A stretch of DNA of 64,000 nucleotides from Chitinophaga sp. (GTDB lineage Bacteria; Bacteroidota; Bacteroidia; Chitinophagales; Chitinophagaceae). Of the stretch, positions 27,701 to 37,400 are shown in pieces. The notes under the pieces were generated by a model. The model saw only the letters and a program-made list of their open reading frames with translations, did not search any database and was not told where the DNA came from. Location of the stretch: NCBI RefSeq assembly GCF_017745275.1, contig NZ_JAGHZS010000005.1, positions 186,001-250,000 of the forward strand, given 5' to 3'. Numbering within the stretch: position 1 is the first letter of the stretch; the number at the start of each line of letters is the position of its first letter. The position numbers and the translations under genes are program-made.

Positions 27701-30419
27701 GGACTTATTGCCCATTGACGAACAAGGAAATAAGATACGTAATACACACCAGGCAAAGCGCCTGAAGGAAATAAATCTGTATGTAAAAGCAGATTACATG
27801 AAGAGTGCAACTGCTGCAAAACCGGTAAAAACCGTTCATTTTGAATATAGTTATGAATTATGCCCGGGTGTCAATGCGCCGGAAAGCGACTCAGGAAAGC
27901 TGACGCTTAAAAAAGTATGGTTCTCTTATAACGGGAATGAGAGTAAAAATAATCCTAAAAGGGCGCAGCAAAACGCTTATGTCTTTAACTATAATAAGCT
28001 TAACCCGGCATACGCTGCCAAATCTTATGATCGGTGGGGTGAGTATAAACCTGCTTCTCAAAACCCCATGGGTAGTGATGGAAAGCCGATGACTAATCCT
28101 GAGTATCCTTATGCTTTGCAGGATAGTGCACTAGCAGCTGCCAATGTCGGCGCATGGACATTAGATTCTATTAAACTTCCATCCGGAGGAAGGATTAAGG
28201 TAATATATGAGGGAGATGATTACGCATATGTACAAAACCGTCGGGCAGCAAAAATGATCAATATTGCCGGATTCTCGGATAGAGCGCCTGGTGCAGTAGG
28301 AGACCTTTCCAACCATTTATATGAGCGTGGTTTGGATTGGAAGTATGATAACCTGTATGTAGCATTTAATGTTCCCAGAAGGGTGACATCTAAGGAAGAA
28401 GTCCGCAGCAGGTATTTATCAGAGTTGCACGATACACTGTTTTTCAGGCTGAATGTAAAAATGCCATCGGATGATTTCGGAAGTGGAAATGAATATGTGC
28501 CTTGCTATGGTTTTATTGATCAGTCAGACTATGGCTTTATTGCAGGCACTAATATCATTTATGTGAAATTGCGTGCGGTTAATAAGAAAGGCAATGAAGG
28601 GGGAGACTTTAGCCCATTGGCTCAGGCAGCGATGCACTTCCTGCGTTTAAATCTTCCCTCTAAAGCATTTCCCGGATCCAATACCGGTGAGAACCTGGAT
28701 ATGGGAGAAGCGATAAAGATGGTAGTAAATATGGCTACCGGTGCATTGAAGCAATTGATTTCATTTGACAGAAATGCACGGAAGGATGGCTGGGCGCAGG
28801 AAGTAGACCTTAGTCGCTCCTATGCCCGCTTAAATGACCCGTATTATAAAAAATATGGAGGTGGATTACGGGTGAAGAAGTTGCTGATCTATGATCACTG
28901 GAATAAGATGACTGGTAAAAAGGAATCGGTATATGGTACTGAGTATAAATACACCACTGTCAAAAAGATTGATGGAAAAGATGAGGAAATCAGTAGTGGG
29001 GTGGCTATTTATGAACCTATTTTAGGGGGCGAAGAAAATCCGTTCCATACGCCTAATATTTATTCCGAGCAGGCAGGGCATTTGGCACCTGTATTTACCA
29101 GTTATGTAGAGAATCCTTTGGGTGAGGGATTCTTCCCGGCACCGAGTGTCGGTTATGCCAAAGTAACTACGCGGTCTATCAACACAAAGAACACACGTTC
29201 TGCTAATGGAAGTGAAGAAACCTGTTTTTATACTGCTTATGAGTTCCCGACAATTGTGGAGACTTCCGAGTTGGGTGACGAATCGAAATTTAGGTATAAG
29301 CCAGGCTTCCAGAATTTTCTGAAAATCGACGCGAAGTATCATATGGCTATTACACAGGGCTTTAAGATAGAATTGAACGATATGCATGGTAAGGTCAGAT
29401 CAAAGTCTACTTTCGCGGAATCGGGTAAAGACCCTATTGCATCCACTACCTATTACTATCGTGTAGATAATGATTCATCGGAGATCAAGCATTTGCGCAA
29501 CACGGTTACTACTATTAATGCTAAGGGAGAAATTGACACAGCAGCGATTGTCGGAAAGAATATAGAGCTCATGATGGATATGCGTCAACAAACATTCCGT
29601 ACGCACAGTTCAGATAGGAGTATTAATACAGATGGGTTTGTGATAGGAGTTTATCTCATATACATTCCTGTATATTTTGGTTATCCGCGGAACGAGGAAA
29701 ATATATTCAAATCGGTAGCTACTACTAAAGTAATTAATCGTCAGGGTATTTTAGACCGTATAGAAGTGGTGGATAAAGGAAGTAAAGTAATCACCCGGAA
29801 TTTATTGTATGACAGTGAAACCGGTGAAGTGTTGTTAACAGCTACTCAGAATGAGTTTGGGGATTCTATTTACCAGTTCAGCTACCCGGCGGCTTGGGCA
29901 TATGATGGTATGGGAGGCGCATATAAGAATATCCAGACAACGGTGGCTGGTGTGAATATCCGGAATGGAAAAATCATATCAGGCCTTTCTGCAGCAGAAC
30001 AAAATGAATTATTTGTTTCTGGTGATGAAATGTTGATCTATTCCAGGAATCGCGTGTATGGCGACCCTTGTATTGGCGATCCTGCGGGTTTAGCCACATT
30101 CCCGAGTAATAGTAAAATATGGGCTGTGGACGCTAATGCGCTAAATGGGAATACTCCTGATATTTATTTCCTCACTAAAGAGGGTAAGCCATTTACCGGG
30201 GAAGATGTGACACTGAAGGTGATTACTTCCGGGCGTAAGAACCTGAACACCAGTGTGGGATCCGTTACTATGATGAAGACTCCGTTAGTGAAGAACGGGA
30301 ATAACTACGAATTGGTAATTGATAAGACCCGGAATATTATTAATGCTTCGGTAACAGAGTTCAAACAGAACTGGCATGTAGAAGATGTCATGAAATCAGT
30401 AAAAGAATGTGTTTATTAA
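24723..30419 (+). CDS. Giant exported SpvB-like / PA14 surface protein of the Rhs locus
   Basis: A 1898-aa exported protein. A signal anchor (TIACVMLALIYLEAVVPAYAL) is followed by a Pro/Ala-rich linker. Residues about 100-165 read FSGNFAYNIPLLDVDGYPLS and SWTGLGWNINPGTITRNVRG, the pattern that opens SpvB/TcB- and Rhs-type shells. A PA14-like carbohydrate-binding domain lies at about 640-790 (CRWTGKLKAPATGVYYFDY, DDGVRITINGK). The remaining ~1100 residues are long beta-strand repeats without the RYGF-type core. It is thus the front half of an Rhs-like shell without a toxin tip. The next genes supply the middle and the core, suggesting a shell made from several polypeptides. Confidence 0.75.
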   Translation: MILAFAAKGKKTIACVMLALIYLEAVVPAYALGSRRTVYRVGAGVPAVKPVAVMPVADPAKVSPRPAPLPAKAASAMPPKGTGGPTQPEMETFHSVNSDNMVDLFSGNFAYNIPLLDVDGYPLSLGYSSGITMDQEASWTGLGWNINPGTITRNVRGLPDDFNGSDQITKRMNIKENKTSGGTGGATFELFGLDLKSLGASADFSLSASVGVFKNTYRGWGMEASISPSIGVSAKGAGSLTAGLGLGMNSQEEGLSISPSLDVTLSQKDSDVKNVYSGKISTSLTFNTRSGLKALQYSGGVSKYRTYYKKSLIEGIPRYGRFTTKENLFSASISYAYPGSIPAMSIPYTSEMYTGKFALGGEVNGLHPQGFASGYQVRQYIADADKTLTLPAFGYLYYYNGAGNVNALMDYNREREMPIKEGIKNIAIPAYTSDVFSISGEGTGGMFRAYRNDIGYVYDHFMSTKSTSASLGAEVGLGNAWHAGVDLTETHSTTVNGAWVENNPLAKDIAFTASKKQYEAVHFRNPGEMTAQPKTYYEMLGGDDVVFAEMTGNNTPNISTTDNLWRYKGGKLIGKLPFNNINAANQERSKRTQVISYLTAEEASLTGLSKLIENYGENQYVFNNCVTYFSGAPEGKHGYIRENFQNEWFGEENGGRRNTMIAPSIYHPKGEDDPDALTNGTGFSNVNHLSCRWTGKLKAPATGVYYFDYKVDDGVRITINGKRFTPDKDWDYNKDIPKPIQSGFNVNLEKDNTYDIVVEYYNATRSAVMIMNVYYGNKSVVPNDIYQPIKVFSYTIIPGKLTKEERMDSIRKPHHLSEIDVLNNDGKKYVYGLPVYNLKEKEVTFSVKHENGNAEEGTVSYNAVSTPNNPREDDVTNSSGNDHYFVSEETPAYAHSFLLTGVVSPDYVDLTGDGITDDDAGNAVKFNYTKTAGQGNPYKWRTPYTRNATYSEGFKTENYDDKGSYVYGEKELWYLNSIESKNMVATFTLEDREDLLPIDEQGNKIRNTHQAKRLKEINLYVKADYMKSATAAKPVKTVHFEYSYELCPGVNAPESDSGKLTLKKVWFSYNGNESKNNPKRAQQNAYVFNYNKLNPAYAAKSYDRWGEYKPASQNPMGSDGKPMTNPEYPYALQDSALAAANVGAWTLDSIKLPSGGRIKVIYEGDDYAYVQNRRAAKMINIAGFSDRAPGAVGDLSNHLYERGLDWKYDNLYVAFNVPRRVTSKEEVRSRYLSELHDTLFFRLNVKMPSDDFGSGNEYVPCYGFIDQSDYGFIAGTNIIYVKLRAVNKKGNEGGDFSPLAQAAMHFLRLNLPSKAFPGSNTGENLDMGEAIKMVVNMATGALKQLISFDRNARKDGWAQEVDLSRSYARLNDPYYKKYGGGLRVKKLLIYDHWNKMTGKKESVYGTEYKYTTVKKIDGKDEEISSGVAIYEPILGGEENPFHTPNIYSEQAGHLAPVFTSYVENPLGEGFFPAPSVGYAKVTTRSINTKNTRSANGSEETCFYTAYEFPTIVETSELGDESKFRYKPGFQNFLKIDAKYHMAITQGFKIELNDMHGKVRSKSTFAESGKDPIASTTYYYRVDNDSSEIKHLRNTVTTINAKGEIDTAAIVGKNIELMMDMRQQTFRTHSSDRSINTDGFVIGVYLIYIPVYFGYPRNEENIFKSVATTKVINRQGILDRIEVVDKGSKVITRNLLYDSETGEVLLTATQNEFGDSIYQFSYPAAWAYDGMGGAYKNIQTTVAGVNIRNGKIISGLSAAEQNELFVSGDEMLIYSRNRVYGDPCIGDPAGLATFPSNSKIWAVDANALNGNTPDIYFLTKEGKPFTGEDVTLKVITSGRKNLNTSVGSVTMMKTPLVKNGNNYELVIDKTRNIINASVTEFKQNWHVEDVMKSVKECVY

Positions 30420-30436
30420 AAGTGAAACTATCAGTT

Positions 30437-30928
30437 ATGTATATACGTCATATTTTAATAGTTATCGTATTGTTTTTTGCAGGGAAACTGCAGGCGCAGG
30501 ATAGTAGTTCGGTTGGGGGAGTACTGGCAGGTAATTGGAAGATTACCAGGGTGGAAACAAAGACATATTCTCAGCAAGACCGGAGGTTACTGCAGGAAAA
30601 GGTGCTGACAGGTGCCGATGCCATACGGTCGATACGCGGATTTGTACCGCTAAGGATAGTCTTCCAGGGGCATGATTGTAGGATTGAACATAATTATGGT
30701 GTTGAGTCGGGCATATATGCTACCGATACCCATGGCCATTTATGGTATAAAAAAAAGGAGAAAGAGCCTCTGTCACCGGATGTTGTCAGGTTAGGTTTAC
30801 CCTGGAATTATAACATTGGGGCGACTAACGTATTAGCTATTGAAATGCCGCCTTCTTACTATAATGAAAACGGTACTAATACGCCTGTGAAACTGGTATT
30901 TACCTGTTATTATGAAATGGCAAACTGA
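30437..30928 (+). CDS. Small exported protein of the Rhs locus
   Basis: A 163-aa protein; the ATG at 30437 (MYIRHILIVIVLFFAGKLQAQ) gives a normal signal peptide and avoids overlap with the preceding gene. The mature part opens with GNWKITRVETKTYSQQDRR and is beta-rich, with a lipocalin-like feel (GNWKITRV is a common opening of such domains), but no family is assigned. It sits between the 1898-aa and 1153-aa shell proteins and may be a chaperone or accessory factor; that is inference from position only. Confidence 0.65.
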   Translation: MYIRHILIVIVLFFAGKLQAQDSSSVGGVLAGNWKITRVETKTYSQQDRRLLQEKVLTGADAIRSIRGFVPLRIVFQGHDCRIEHNYGVESGIYATDTHGHLWYKKKEKEPLSPDVVRLGLPWNYNIGATNVLAIEMPPSYYNENGTNTPVKLVFTCYYEMAN

Positions 30929-30965
30929 TTCAATATTACGATTTAATACAAAGGAGTTTACAGGT

Positions 30966-33900
30966 ATGCATACATTAAAACTACCCTTAATGAAGTATAA
31001 GCACTTATTGGGCATTATGTTTTTATTGCTGGTAAGTGCGGCTAGTTCATTTGCACAATGCAGCGACTGGAATATTTCGGCGCAGATTGATAGTGCTACC
31101 TGCGCAGCCAATGGAAAAATAACAGTAACACTAACAGGCGCTGATGCTCATAATTTAAATGGTTTGCAGTACCGGTTGGAGGCATTGACTACTGGAGGAA
31201 CTGATGTGTCTCAGAACTCTTCCAATATCTTCCAGAATATTCGACCCGGAAGTTACCGGATAACTATAAATGGTATATGTAGTGGTACACCAGTGTTGAA
31301 GTCAGCAGATGTGACGGTGCCGGGAAACTATGTAGATTTGGACTTTAGTTTAAATGTTCAGATTTCTGCGCTGGGTACTTGTAGTAATGGGCGACTTTTA
31401 ATTGCTATCACAGATGGGAAAGGGCCATACACTGCTACTATATTAAATAGTCCCGCTGCTTATACTGGTCCCAAAACATTTGCAGTTAATACAAATCCTT
31501 TTCAGGTAAATAACCTGCCTACAGGCGATTATGATTTTTCCGTGACTGACCAATGTGGTAACGGAAAGGTAAGGAGTGCGAAAATCTATAGTGGTACAGT
31601 TAATAGCAATACTTTTAGTGTATATCAGCCATCTGTTGTATATGGTAGTTGTGATCAGATTCAACTTCCTTATTTCCACTCGGATGCACCAGGTTATACT
31701 GCTTTTTTAGCGGATACAACCAATTTTGCCGTTAGTTATAAGATCGGGGACTTACCTCGTACAAGGGACTATCGCTATAATGTAAACGGATATACTTTTA
31801 AATTGCCAGCGGGGGTTGACTTTAAGAGCCTTTATGAAAAGGACATTATCTCTTATATTACTTCTCCCTGTGCGGAGCCTTATGAAATTGTTTCTCGTAT
31901 ACAGGCTCCCTGGTTTTATGGACGATTTATTCCTAATTGTGATACCTCTGTTGATATAGGTTACAATGTGAATAGTCCGAATATTTGTGGGGCGGTGTTT
32001 GTAAGTATATTAGATACTGTTTCTCAAAGATCATGGAAGGATACTTTGACAATTAATAAAACCACAGGAACTCTTAAAAATGTGCCATTTGGAGTGTATA
32101 CATTTAAAGCTATTACAGCAGATGGTTATGAATTAAATCCATATACGGTAAATGCCTACAAGGATACTACTAATCCTTACTACGTAAGGATCGATCAACT
32201 TTATGGATCTTCGGGAGATGACAGTGGTTTTTCATTATCTCTTTGGAATGCTAATGGTACCATTAGTGCGGGTAGCAGGATTCAGCTGATAAGCCCACAA
32301 CAATTTGCATTTGACGCTTATACAACCAGTGATGATAATGGGTATTTAATTGGATGGCCTGGTAGTATTCCAAGAATAAGACTGACACTTGGGGAATATA
32401 AATTTATTGTTACAGATAAGTGTAAGCAATATCCCGTAACAATTCGGGTGACGGAAAATGATGTTTTCAGGTATAACTGGAGTTATACGACGACGCAAAC
32501 ATGCGAAGGACTCTTGGTTACAGCCAGTGGTACCGCAACATTCAATGGCAATACATTGCCAATGTACATGGCTGTTTTAAATAATGGTCGTGGTGTGCCA
32601 GGTGGCTCCACTGTATTACTGAAAACAGGGGGAGAATACACCATTGGTGTTTCTGCCAATTCAACCTCAGTTATGGATTTCTCTCCGGCTAATGGTGGAA
32701 ATGGGGTAAACGTGAAGAAAGTATTCTATTTTCAAAAGAATCTTGACCTGCTTTTTTCTCTTGGTTGGGTATGTCCCGGAGCGGCTGCTAATTCCGGAAG
32801 TATCAGAGCCTTTGCTGCATATGGGAATGGTACAAATGGGGTGTATACTTATAAACTTGCTGAGGAAGGGAAGGGGATGACCGGACCATATTTAGATAGT
32901 AATACAACCGGTAGTTTTACATCCAACGCCCGTTATTCGTTGATAAAGAATAAAAACTACGATGTACAAATAACGGATGAGTGTAAATCTACTATAGTAA
33001 GAGGTATTAAGATTCTGGATTTTGCCAATTTCCAGGCGATAACAGCTGATAAGCCGCTGTTTTGTGTTGGTGATACTGTATATTTTAATGCCATTAATCT
33101 ACCCACCTCTGCGAAACAATATACCTGGACTAATCCGCAGGGTATGGTGATTGATACTACGCAATCTATCGCTATTTATAATGTAGATTCCAGTCATGTT
33201 GGTAATTATCACGTGAAAATCACTTCTGATCTTTGTGGTTCACCAATTGAGGGAGATGTATACCTCCGCGTAGCACCGTATATCACCAAATGTTACAGCG
33301 CAGTTACCGATACCAGTGTAAACCCTTATATACATGGTTTGTTGGGTAACTGGAGAGCAGCCAAATCCTACACTTATTATGGTGCCCGCGCTGAATCGGA
33401 TCCCGGTCAGCAGACTAATATCCGTAAAGACGGTGCCTTTAATGATTTCTTGTCTTTCTGGCAGAAGCAGACAAAAGGCTGGACGCCACAAACCAGCAAT
33501 CCTGCCTGGGTATGGAACGCGGAGAGCACCATTTTTAATAAGAAAAGCTTTGAGTTGGAGAACAAAGATCCTTTAGGACGCTACAATGCCGCTATATATG
33601 GTTATAGTAACGCAGTGCCGGTAGCAATCGTACAAAACAGTCGTTACCGGGAGGCAGGCTATGAAGGATTTGAAGATTATAGCTTTGGCGATAAAGGCTG
33701 TAGCAATGGAGAATGTCCGGTTGGCCGTCATTTTGATTTCTCTTCTTACATCAATAAGATGGATGCTACTCAGAGTCATACCGGCAGATATAGCTTGAAA
33801 GTACAACCGGAAGATAGTATCCTGTTTTCATCGATAGTAACGGATACTGATAAGATACTCCTGCCACCAGACTTTCGGACCGGGCCTACCAATTGTTCTG

Positions 33901-34427
33901 TCAGCCCTGTATTACAGAGTGTGCGGGTAAACAGAGATGTGTTATTACCTATTTACTCTCCGGTAGCTGGTAAGAAAATTCTGTTCAGCGCATGGGTAAA
34001 ACAAGCACAGGACTGCCACTGCAGCAACTACGAGAATGTCAATGTAACCCTGTTTGTAGGTGGGCCTATACGGGTTACCGTAGCAGCTAAGCCAACAGGA
34101 GCAATCATTGAAGGTTGGCAACGCTATGAAGAGGTGATAGATGTACCTGTAGGGTCAACTGCATTTAGTGTGGTAATAGCGACTACTAATAATACAACGG
34201 CCTACTTTGATGATATACGGGTACATCCTTATAATGCCAATATGAAGTCATATGTATATGATCCAAAGAACCTACGGTTAATGGGAGAATTAGATGAAAA
34301 CAACTTTGCCACTTTCTATGAATATGATGATGATGGTACCTTGACCAGGGTGAAGAAAGAAACCGAAAGAGGAGTTAAAACGATTAAAGAAACCAGGAGT
34401 GCGTTGTTAAAAGAAGATGGTGAGTAA
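30966..34427 (+). CDS. Large exported beta-domain protein ending in a YD-repeat-like segment
   Basis: A 1153-aa exported protein. The ATG at 30966 is chosen because AAAGGAG lies 9 bases upstream, a rare clear ribosome site here; an ATG at 30990 would also give a signal peptide (MKYKHLLGIMFLLLVSAASS). Residues about 30-780 are repeated Ig/SprB-like beta domains rich in Cys and Gly; about 900-1110 is a jelly-roll-like carbohydrate-binding region (TGRYSLKVQPED, AYFDDIRVHP). The final ~50 residues, NLRLMGELDENNFATFYEYD, match the first YD repeats of Rhs shells. It therefore appears to be the middle part of the split Rhs system, directly before the 2803-aa core gene. Confidence 0.75.
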   Translation: MHTLKLPLMKYKHLLGIMFLLLVSAASSFAQCSDWNISAQIDSATCAANGKITVTLTGADAHNLNGLQYRLEALTTGGTDVSQNSSNIFQNIRPGSYRITINGICSGTPVLKSADVTVPGNYVDLDFSLNVQISALGTCSNGRLLIAITDGKGPYTATILNSPAAYTGPKTFAVNTNPFQVNNLPTGDYDFSVTDQCGNGKVRSAKIYSGTVNSNTFSVYQPSVVYGSCDQIQLPYFHSDAPGYTAFLADTTNFAVSYKIGDLPRTRDYRYNVNGYTFKLPAGVDFKSLYEKDIISYITSPCAEPYEIVSRIQAPWFYGRFIPNCDTSVDIGYNVNSPNICGAVFVSILDTVSQRSWKDTLTINKTTGTLKNVPFGVYTFKAITADGYELNPYTVNAYKDTTNPYYVRIDQLYGSSGDDSGFSLSLWNANGTISAGSRIQLISPQQFAFDAYTTSDDNGYLIGWPGSIPRIRLTLGEYKFIVTDKCKQYPVTIRVTENDVFRYNWSYTTTQTCEGLLVTASGTATFNGNTLPMYMAVLNNGRGVPGGSTVLLKTGGEYTIGVSANSTSVMDFSPANGGNGVNVKKVFYFQKNLDLLFSLGWVCPGAAANSGSIRAFAAYGNGTNGVYTYKLAEEGKGMTGPYLDSNTTGSFTSNARYSLIKNKNYDVQITDECKSTIVRGIKILDFANFQAITADKPLFCVGDTVYFNAINLPTSAKQYTWTNPQGMVIDTTQSIAIYNVDSSHVGNYHVKITSDLCGSPIEGDVYLRVAPYITKCYSAVTDTSVNPYIHGLLGNWRAAKSYTYYGARAESDPGQQTNIRKDGAFNDFLSFWQKQTKGWTPQTSNPAWVWNAESTIFNKKSFELENKDPLGRYNAAIYGYSNAVPVAIVQNSRYREAGYEGFEDYSFGDKGCSNGECPVGRHFDFSSYINKMDATQSHTGRYSLKVQPEDSILFSSIVTDTDKILLPPDFRTGPTNCSVSPVLQSVRVNRDVLLPIYSPVAGKKILFSAWVKQAQDCHCSNYENVNVTLFVGGPIRVTVAAKPTGAIIEGWQRYEEVIDVPVGSTAFSVVIATTNNTTAYFDDIRVHPYNANMKSYVYDPKNLRLMGELDENNFATFYEYDDDGTLTRVKKETERGVKTIKETRSALLKEDGE

Positions 34428-34480
34428 TCATTGTCTTGTAGAAGTTGGTTGTAAAAAGCATCCCGAACCTATTGAAATAT

Positions 34481-37400
34481 ATGAAGCCTATTTTGTTGAA
34501 AGTGATTGCCAGGTGTAGTAGCCTGTTATTATTACTGTTACTGATGAATACTGTCCATGCGCAGAATGGTAAGGGTATTTTATTGAAGCGCACACTGGAT
34601 GGTAGCAAAGGGCAGCTGGTAGCCGATTCGTCAGTTACCCTGAAGGACAGTGTTTATTTTGACCCTGTTACCAAAGTGAAGCTGGAGTCGACTTACTTTT
34701 TGCGGAACATTATCACTTTTCGGATCAATGAGTACTCTACGCTATACCTTGGTGCGCCTTTCACGGCCTCCGCAAACGTACGGATCTATTATCTGAAGCC
34801 AGACGGCACTGAGGATTCTTCTACAGTAACACTGACGCTCAATTACGACACAGCACATACTTATACACAGCGAAATAGTTTTGTATTTAACAATGCACAC
34901 CAGGTAACGGTAAAGATATTGGGAATAACCACCAATGCCGGTAAAGATATCAGGGCTGCACTGGTGCTGGATAATGAAATGGAAATTCGCCCGGTATATA
35001 AGTTATCCTGCACTGCTGATGTAATCACAACTATTAATTACCAGGCGCCTGTAAATGGAGATCAGGCCGATGAATTACCGGTTAGCTGGCCAGCGGTGGT
35101 AGGTGCAGATGCTTATGATTTGGAGTGGGCTTATCTTGACTCCAGCGCCATCGAGGCCAGGAACTGGGTTACGCCTGATGCAAACAGTATTTTCGCTAAC
35201 AATACCACCCGTGTTACCATTGCGGGGACTAATTACACGATTCCGTTATTATACGATAAAGTCGGCGTTTTATATTTCCGGGTGCGAGCCGTACAGGAAA
35301 AGCCGGATGACATCCGGGTGGAAACAGACTGGAGTTCTAAATTCAGTACCGGCTTAGGCCAATATAGTTTCAATGGCCACCAGCGTAACCTGAACTGGCA
35401 GTCGTCTATTTCCTTTGCGGAAGATGGCAAACGCAAAGTGGTGACACAGTATTTCGATGGTAGTTTGCGTAACCGTCAAACGGTGACTAAGGATAATGTA
35501 ACGCAAAATATTGTGGTGGCAGAGTCTTTTTATGATTACCAGGGAAGGCCTGTTATCCAGGTACTGCCTGCTCCTACGCTGGATAAGGTGATGAAGTATA
35601 CACCGGGCCTTAATTTACCATTGAACGGAGCGGAATATGATAAAGACAGGTATGATTATATAGCGAATGATGGGGAACTGGTGAACGCCAGTGCCCAGCG
35701 TATGGATACCAGTTCCGGCGTTAATAAGTATTATTCTCCGGCTAACCCGGATGCAGGTAAGGGCATCTCCCAGTATATCCCTGATGCAGAAGGATACGGG
35801 TTCACTGAAACAGAATATACGCCGGATAATACCGGCCGGATAAGCCGTCAGAGTGGCGTGGGTCCTACCTATCGGTTAGGCAGCAAGCATGAAACGAAAT
35901 TCTATTATAACAGGCCGGTACAATCTGAGCTGGATGCGTTGTTTGGAACGGAAGTAGGTCTGGCCTCTCATTATTTTAAGAATGCGGTATCTGATGCCAA
36001 TGGACAATTGTCTGTTACTTACCTGGATATGCATGGCCGTACGATTGCCACTGCCTTGACTGGTGAAACAGAGAATAAGAACCTGACAGATCTTCCAACG
36101 AAGAAAGCATTGGTAGTTACCGATTCTTTGTCTGGTGTAGATAATAATATTATTACCGAGCGGAGCATACAGAGTATGTATCCGCTGCTGATAGATGCCG
36201 ATAGCAGTTTATGCAGTTTTAATTACCTGCTGTCCCCGCCGGTGTTGCAGAAGAAAGGTTGCGATAGCGCGATTACCTACTATACCGGTTTATATGATTT
36301 ACGCATCCGTATTACCGATAATGTACGTAATCAGAGTTTAGGCGGCCAGCCGGTGGAGGTTGTTTTCCGTAACTATGACCCGGCAGCTATCACCGCAGGT
36401 CAGCGACCTGTTGTACCAGATACGATCAAAGTATCGTTTAGCCGGATGCTCTATAAAGGGGTATATAATATTACCAAGACGCTTGAGATCAGCAAACAGG
36501 CGATGGATTACTATCGTGATAGTATTTTTCTTCCATCGGCGGTATGTACAACGGTAGATAAGCTGATAGAACAGCAGTTAGAGGAACAGCAGAAGAAAGA
36601 TTGTAAGCCGTCCTGTATAGGTTGTGATAGTCTGCATACAGATGGAGATGATATTGAAGTAGCGATGCTACAGGATATGACACCACCTTCCGGTCAGTAT
36701 GCAGATTTGTCAAAATCCGATGAGCAGTATTCCATATTCAGAGGTAGTGATGGCTCCCGTGGTACTTACGCTCAGCCAGATATCCGTTATTACAATGAAT
36801 CAGGTGTAATTGATTCAGTAATGAATCCTGTTACCCGTAAGAATGGTATTCCCCAGGATTTATCTCCTGCACAGTTTTCAGATGTATTTAAATCTACCTG
36901 GGCGAGAACATTGTTGCCTTATCATCCGGAGTATAAGAAGTGGCAGAGATACCAGGATCAGTTTAAAGATGAGCAGCTATGGGGTAAAGATTTTGAGGCA
37001 ACGGCTACTTATTATGCCGCCAAACAGAAAGGTTACCTTGATCCGATAGGTACAAACAGTCGTTTTGCAGGCAGTGGGAAGCACGATCCGCTGATGGCAA
37101 AGAATTTCAATGCACTGAATGAGGCCCTGACTCATTACCGTACAGGAAGTTATTCTCTATGGGTGGCGGCAACGCTTTCGGTAAAATGTCCGGACATGTC
37201 TGGGGGTTGTGTAGGTCTTAACCAGTCAGAGGCAGCAGCGTTTAATGAGTCGGCGATGTGTGGGGGAGATCTTGATATGGCGTGGCGTTCTTTCCGTACG
37301 TTATATCTTCAGATCAGAAATGATGTAATCAATGATTTGCTGGATGCCTCCAGTGATGTAAAAGCATTTGCATTATTGGCGCAGGGCAAGATGCCTCATT